Positions 60,301-64,000 of a stretch of DNA of 64,000 nucleotides are shown piece after piece. The position numbers were made by a program, and so were the translations under genes. The DNA is taken from the NCBI RefSeq assembly GCF_020379485.1, contig NC_063452.1:31068770-31132769 (forward strand), given 5' to 3'. This stretch comes from Brassica napus. Lineage: Eukaryota > Streptophyta > Magnoliopsida > Brassicales > Brassicaceae. Under the pieces are notes generated by a model. The model was not told the DNA's origin. It worked only from the letters and a program-made list of their open reading frames with translations, and ran no database searches. Numbering within the stretch: position 1 is the stretch's first letter; each line of letters starts with the position of its first letter.

Positions 60301-61360
60301 ATTTCGTATTTTTGTCCCCTTCTCTCAGCCAAAACACCCGACTCTTCTGTTTCCAGAACAATTCTTCTGCTTTAAGAGCATCAGAGAGTTCCTTCAACGC
60401 TGCTGCAATTTCCTCTGTTGTAGCGTTATCATCAGCGTACAGACCCTCCACCTTTTCCTTAAGCTCCTCCACCAATTTAGCCGAGTTAACATTATGTTGT
60501 CTCCTCCATTCACTCAAAGCTCTCCTGCAACTGGAAATATGTTCCATAATAGTCGCATGAGGAGGAAGATCAGGAGATTTCCATCCCTCAAGAATAACTT
60601 GCCTTAGTTCCTCATTATCCAGCCATCTTTTATCAAACTTAAATTTTCTTGATCTCCTCATTGGCTTTATGAGGATGTCTGCAAGAATCAGACGATGATC
60701 CGATCCCCATAGCCTCATATACTTCACAGTCGAGTGTGGAAATTTTTCATGCCATTCTGCGTTTCCTACTGCTCTATCTAAGCTACATCGAACAGTTGCT
60801 CCTCCTGCTCTCTTCCCTACCCAGGAGAGCATGTCCCCCGTGAAAGGAAACTCCAACATCCCACATTCATTAAGCATCTGCTTAAAAGGGAGGAATGAAC
60901 TATCAGGACGTTGTCTCCCTCCTTCTTTCTCATTATGACATGTGATTTCATTAAAATCTCCTATCATGAAGCAAGGTCCATTTCTTGTTGTTGAGAAACG
61001 CGTAAGACGTTCCCAAACTTGATCACGCCTTTCAAGTACATGGTCCCCATAAACAAACGTCATATAGACTTTTATTTCATCAATGACTGCCTCAATGTCA
61101 ATCATACGGTTATTTGAAAATAAAACATTAACACGAAATTCATCCATAAAAAATAAAGCTAAACCTCCGCTGAGTCCAAGTGGCTCAACAGTAAATAAAT
61201 GATCATATCCTAAGTCGGCCTGAATGTTTTGCAACAGCAGCCTTCTGTTCTTCGTCTCAGAAAGGAACAGTCCTGGGCGATGCTTCTGACACATCTCCGT
61301 AAGGCGTCGAACTGTGAGGTCGTTCCCAATCCTTCTACAGTTCCAACTGAGTGTCCTCAT
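57362..61360 (-). pseudogene. LINE ORF2: endonuclease, reverse transcriptase, RNase H
   Basis: One frame runs from MRTLSWNCRRIG at 61360 to 57362 and is broken by three stops (about 59033, 57707 and 57575) but no frameshift. The apurinic-type endonuclease spans about residues 1-230 (LSWNCRRIG, LSETKNRR, MIGDFNEITC, SLDRAVGN, WGSDHRLILAD). The reverse transcriptase spans about 440-730 (KAPGPDGMTALFYQKFW, IKIDMSKAYDRMEWSF, RGLRQGDPLSPFIF, catalytic HLLFADDSLLF). A zinc-binding zf-RVT region (CDNYCPRCGE...THAVFECPPALQ) is at about 1080. The C-terminal RNase H shows LLDGS, EVEALR and FGIDCKELI. ORF2 performs target-primed reverse transcription. Two stops replace conserved Trp codons. Confidence 0.85.
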
Positions 61361-61647
61361 ATCTGATCGTGGGATGGATTTTTGGAACCCATCAAACCAT
61401 CACGTGTTGACGAACCACCTCTCAGCTTTTTTGAACTTTGATGACGCCTTGATTTTCCTGCATCAACATGAGACGATGTCGAACGCTTCCGAGGAGATCC
61501 CCGACGAAGAATCTCAAATTTCCTGCTCGTAATGCCCAAAGAGACATTCGTTTTTTCAGCATTCCGCCTGCTCCTAGACGGTTTGTCATCCGATCTTCCT
61601 ATCTTGACTGAAGCTTAACGAGAACCCAAACTCTCCATCTCCGTAAG

Positions 61648-62992
61648 TTACTGACCTAAGAGATCATCATCACGCACGTCACACTCCATCATCTCGCCAT
61701 AATGCGGATCAGCAATCTCCATGTCACTCAGGGCACCTATGATCTGCTTATCCTCAACTCCCTCTTGTAGCTCCTGATCAATTAAGGCAGGAAATGAAAG
61801 CGCTCGAGTAGCTTCCTTTACACGTTTAGTTACATTTTCTTCTATAAGGATATCAACCCGAGATGGCGTAACAATGGTACTGGCCAGTCTTCTTGTTACC
61901 AGAGCCTCTGGTGATCGCATTGCCTCAGAACCCTGCTTGCCATCACTTCCTGTACCCGCCGAATGTTCATATGGAACAATGTCTCGGCTAGTAATGGGTG
62001 GCTCCACACGATATTCTTTCTGGTCACCTAGTGATTTCTGTCTCCAAGTTAGTGCTGGCTTTCGGTCATATGGACCTGTACCAGCACGTGATCCACCATA
62101 TCTATTACTCCTCGAATGATTGTCCCGTCTACGCATGATCCTATCAGAATGAGAGCAACGATAGTTGCTTTCTTCATCATACTTCCTATCGCTTGAACCA
62201 TATCTCGAGCCGCGAGATTGGTTGAACCTGCCGTGGCTTATCTCATTACCGTAACGAGGTTGCGTTCCATTATTCTGATGCGAGATAGACTGATTGTGCC
62301 TCTGGTCCAAAGGGACTTGCACTCGAGTGAAAACACCATGTCGCTCTGTCTGTGGTTGTATCCTATTTTTGACATCCAACGACGGGCAATACTCCTTCTC
62401 ATGAGTTAACATACCACAGGTTGAGCAATGTTTGAACAACATTTTGTACTTGATTTCCAACGTGACCTCATCCCCTTCCGGCGACTCAGCCTTACGCGAG
62501 AACTTTAAAGGTCGACGAGTATCCACCTGAATGAGCATACGACCCTCGGTATGCTCCACTTTGTCGACATGTCCCAATCACGAACCTATATTGCGCAGAT
62601 TTTGATCCGTCCATAGGTGCAAAGGGATCCCTATCAGACGCACCCAAAATGGGATTATCCATGGATAGTCGTCGTGAACAATGGGCTCCCAACGGACCAA
62701 CACCACCATACAGAAATTAAAGTGGAACGGTCCCTTGCAGGTCTTCTTCCGTGGTGAAGTTTAAAAGAAACTTCCCATTACCCAAATCATTAGCCGTAAT
62801 GCGATCAGCTAAACCCCAATGCGAAGGCATTTTATGGAGTAGTTTCTCCACGTTTTGTTTCTTTGGATTAAGGATCTTTCTGATCAGTGACAAGCTGAAT
62901 TCATCAAGGATTGTAGGATCATCCTAGCTAGTGAGCTTGATCGGTTCATCATCATCGTCGTAGAGTATTCCTTTCCCCTTGATGTCCGCCAT
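61648..62992 (-). pseudogene. LINE ORF1: DUF4283 and zinc-knuckle protein
   Basis: It starts MADIKGKGILYDDDDEPIKL at 62992. The N-terminal part (to about 62580) has the DUF4283 pattern typical of plant LINE ORF1 (KILNPKKQNVEKLLHKMPSHW, WGLADRITANDLGNGKF) but is broken by stops and frame changes (for example near 62925 and 62578). The open part 61648-62577 (309 codons) holds RRPLKFSRKAESPEGDEV, then a CCHC-type knuckle CSTCGMLTHEKEYC. An Arg/Ser/Gly-rich tail (GRFNQSRGSRYGSSDRKYD) follows. The product would bind LINE RNA. Confidence 0.75.
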
Positions 62993-63529
62993 ATGAGCAG
63001 AGTGATTCCTATGAGAGGACCCCATACGAAGCACGTAGGATCGTTATGACAAGGATCGTATAGATCAGGTTATGGAGAGCGATGAATATATTCAATCTGA
63101 TCATAGGGAAACAGAGCGGCTTCAACTTGCAGTAGAACGGAGAGAGATGTAGTGGAGCAGAGGTCGCCTTGAATCTGAATCGAATGTGATGACGTATAAC
63201 GGAGAGAGATGTAGCAGAGGATCATCTAATAATCTACACGTCAATGAACGTATTGATTATGTGGAGATCAAAGTTTCAATGGAAACTTTAACCTAGGAAA
63301 CACGAGAACAGAGATCACGCCATGAATCTGTCGTTACTTGGGAGAAAAGAAATCTGAAAGCCTTGGTTATATTAGAGAACTCTGTCCGATCACAAGGAGT
63401 GTGGGGTAGTCTCCCTTGCGATGGAGAAACAAGAGTAGAGTCCGTCGAGATGAAGGATCTACGTCACCAGAAGCTAGATCTGGAAATTGCCTTCGTCATC
63501 CCCTCGAGAGCGGCTTTAATGAGTTATCT

Positions 63530-64000
63530 TTAGATTCATTTTTAGATATATTTTATAGGGTTAATTAGGTGAATATACAGCTTATGTTTGGAAATCTATA
63601 TTATAATGATTGAGTTTTTGCTCTCTTCTCAGCGCGCCACGTCAGTATTTTGTGGGCTCCACATTTAAAAAGTGTGAAAAAGTGTCAAGCCCATGGCTCA
63701 AACCCGGGTTATTGAGATATAAACACCAAAATTTATACCACTAAACTAAATGATACTTTGTACATTGATGGCCGAAACTAATATATATTTATGAAGAAAC
63801 CCTTGCTTCTTTGATTTTCTCTGTGGGCCGGGCCTACAAGTGTATTATGAGTTTCATTTTTAAATGAGATTCATCACGTTAAATGAAAAAAGCAACAATT
63901 ATAGTTTTTCTATATTGTAAACTGTCTTCGTTTAACATGAGTTAGGGTTCTTTTCATCATTGTCTTAGACAAGTCTGAGTTACAGAGTTGCGCCATGTGT
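63530..64000. other. Right edge of the window
   Basis: Apart from the tRNA-like boxes, no gene or defined repeat is visible. The sequence resembles generic Brassicaceae intergenic DNA. Confidence 0.35.
63690..63760 (-). repeat. tRNA-like pol III boxes, possible SINE 5' region
   Basis: On the minus strand TAGTTTAGTGG (63738-63748) matches the tRNA A-box. GGGTTTGAGCC (63695-63705) matches the B-box, spaced about 33 bases apart as in tRNA-derived SINEs. No full tRNA cloverleaf can be folded. A SINE body should run left from here, but I could not identify its tail or target duplication. Confidence 0.4.

Larger units (their letters stand above)
57237..63514 (-). mobile_element. Full-length L1-type LINE, 6.3 kb
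   Basis: A 15-bp duplication TTTAATGAGTTATCT flanks it (57222-57236, 63515-63529). The left end is a T tract (minus-strand poly(A), about 57238-57255). ORF1 (nucleic-acid-binding) and ORF2 (endonuclease, reverse transcriptase, RNase H) are both present with a 5' UTR of about 520 bp, so it is not 5'-truncated. Both ORFs carry stops, so it is inactive. Its 3' end resembles the LINE at 39257-40833. Confidence 0.9.

Noticed and set aside
59231..60607. Plus-strand ORFs of 79-104 codons
   Set aside because: They are opposite-strand shadows of LINE ORF2.

Overview
This is a repeat-rich stretch of a plant nuclear genome. The organism is almost certainly a Brassicaceae species, probably Brassica or a close relative. 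The reasons are a canonical plant RPS18 gene whose first coding exon is the ATG alone, Helitron termini of the type usual in this family, Athila/Tat/Reina-type Ty3-gypsy elements, an L1-type plant LINE, and promoters carrying telo-box and TGGGCC elements. The species is an inference. There is no operon structure, CRISPR array or prokaryotic feature.

Layout. 1-852: 3' part of a Helitron. 1285-2065: non-autonomous hAT-like element with an 8-bp target-site duplication (TSD). 2214-29236: a three-level nest of minus-strand LTR retrotransposons. The outer element is an Athila-like Gag-Pro element (LTRs 1.26 kb, tRNA-Asp primer site, TSD GTTAT). Its 5' LTR was hit by an 18-kb Tat-lineage element at 11013-29014 (LTRs 505 bp, TSD TGAAC). 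That element's gag was in turn hit by a 6.9-kb Gag-Pro-only element at 20442-27389 (LTRs 1419 bp, TSD CAGCT) carrying an intact 840-codon ORF, and by a hAT-like element at 19209-20036. 29328-30122: a TRIM. 33356-38642: a Reina-type chromovirus (TSD TCTTC) sitting in gene-like sequence. 39194-47137: a gag-only element with about 2-kb LTRs, one of which holds a truncated LINE. 47837-49640: RPS18, with a 295-bp MITE in its second intron. 50.3-54.8 kb: AT-rich Helitron and direct-repeat territory, including a complete 786-bp Helitron. 55180-55563: a small unidentified gene with a good promoter. 56418-56953: a Mutator-type MITE with a 9-bp TSD. 57237-63514: a full-length LINE with a 15-bp TSD. 63.69 kb: a SINE-like pair of pol III boxes.

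How it works together. Only RPS18 and perhaps the 55.2-kb gene look like host genes; nearly everything else is mobile DNA. Three of the five larger LTR elements carry gag (with or without protease) but no polymerase or integrase, so they would depend on enzymes from relatives. Because the TSDs survive, the insertion order can be read directly. By-eye LTR divergence agrees with it: roughly 1% for the innermost element, 2-3% for Reina, about 5% or more for Tat and the outer element. Every larger retroelement, and both host genes, lie on the minus strand.
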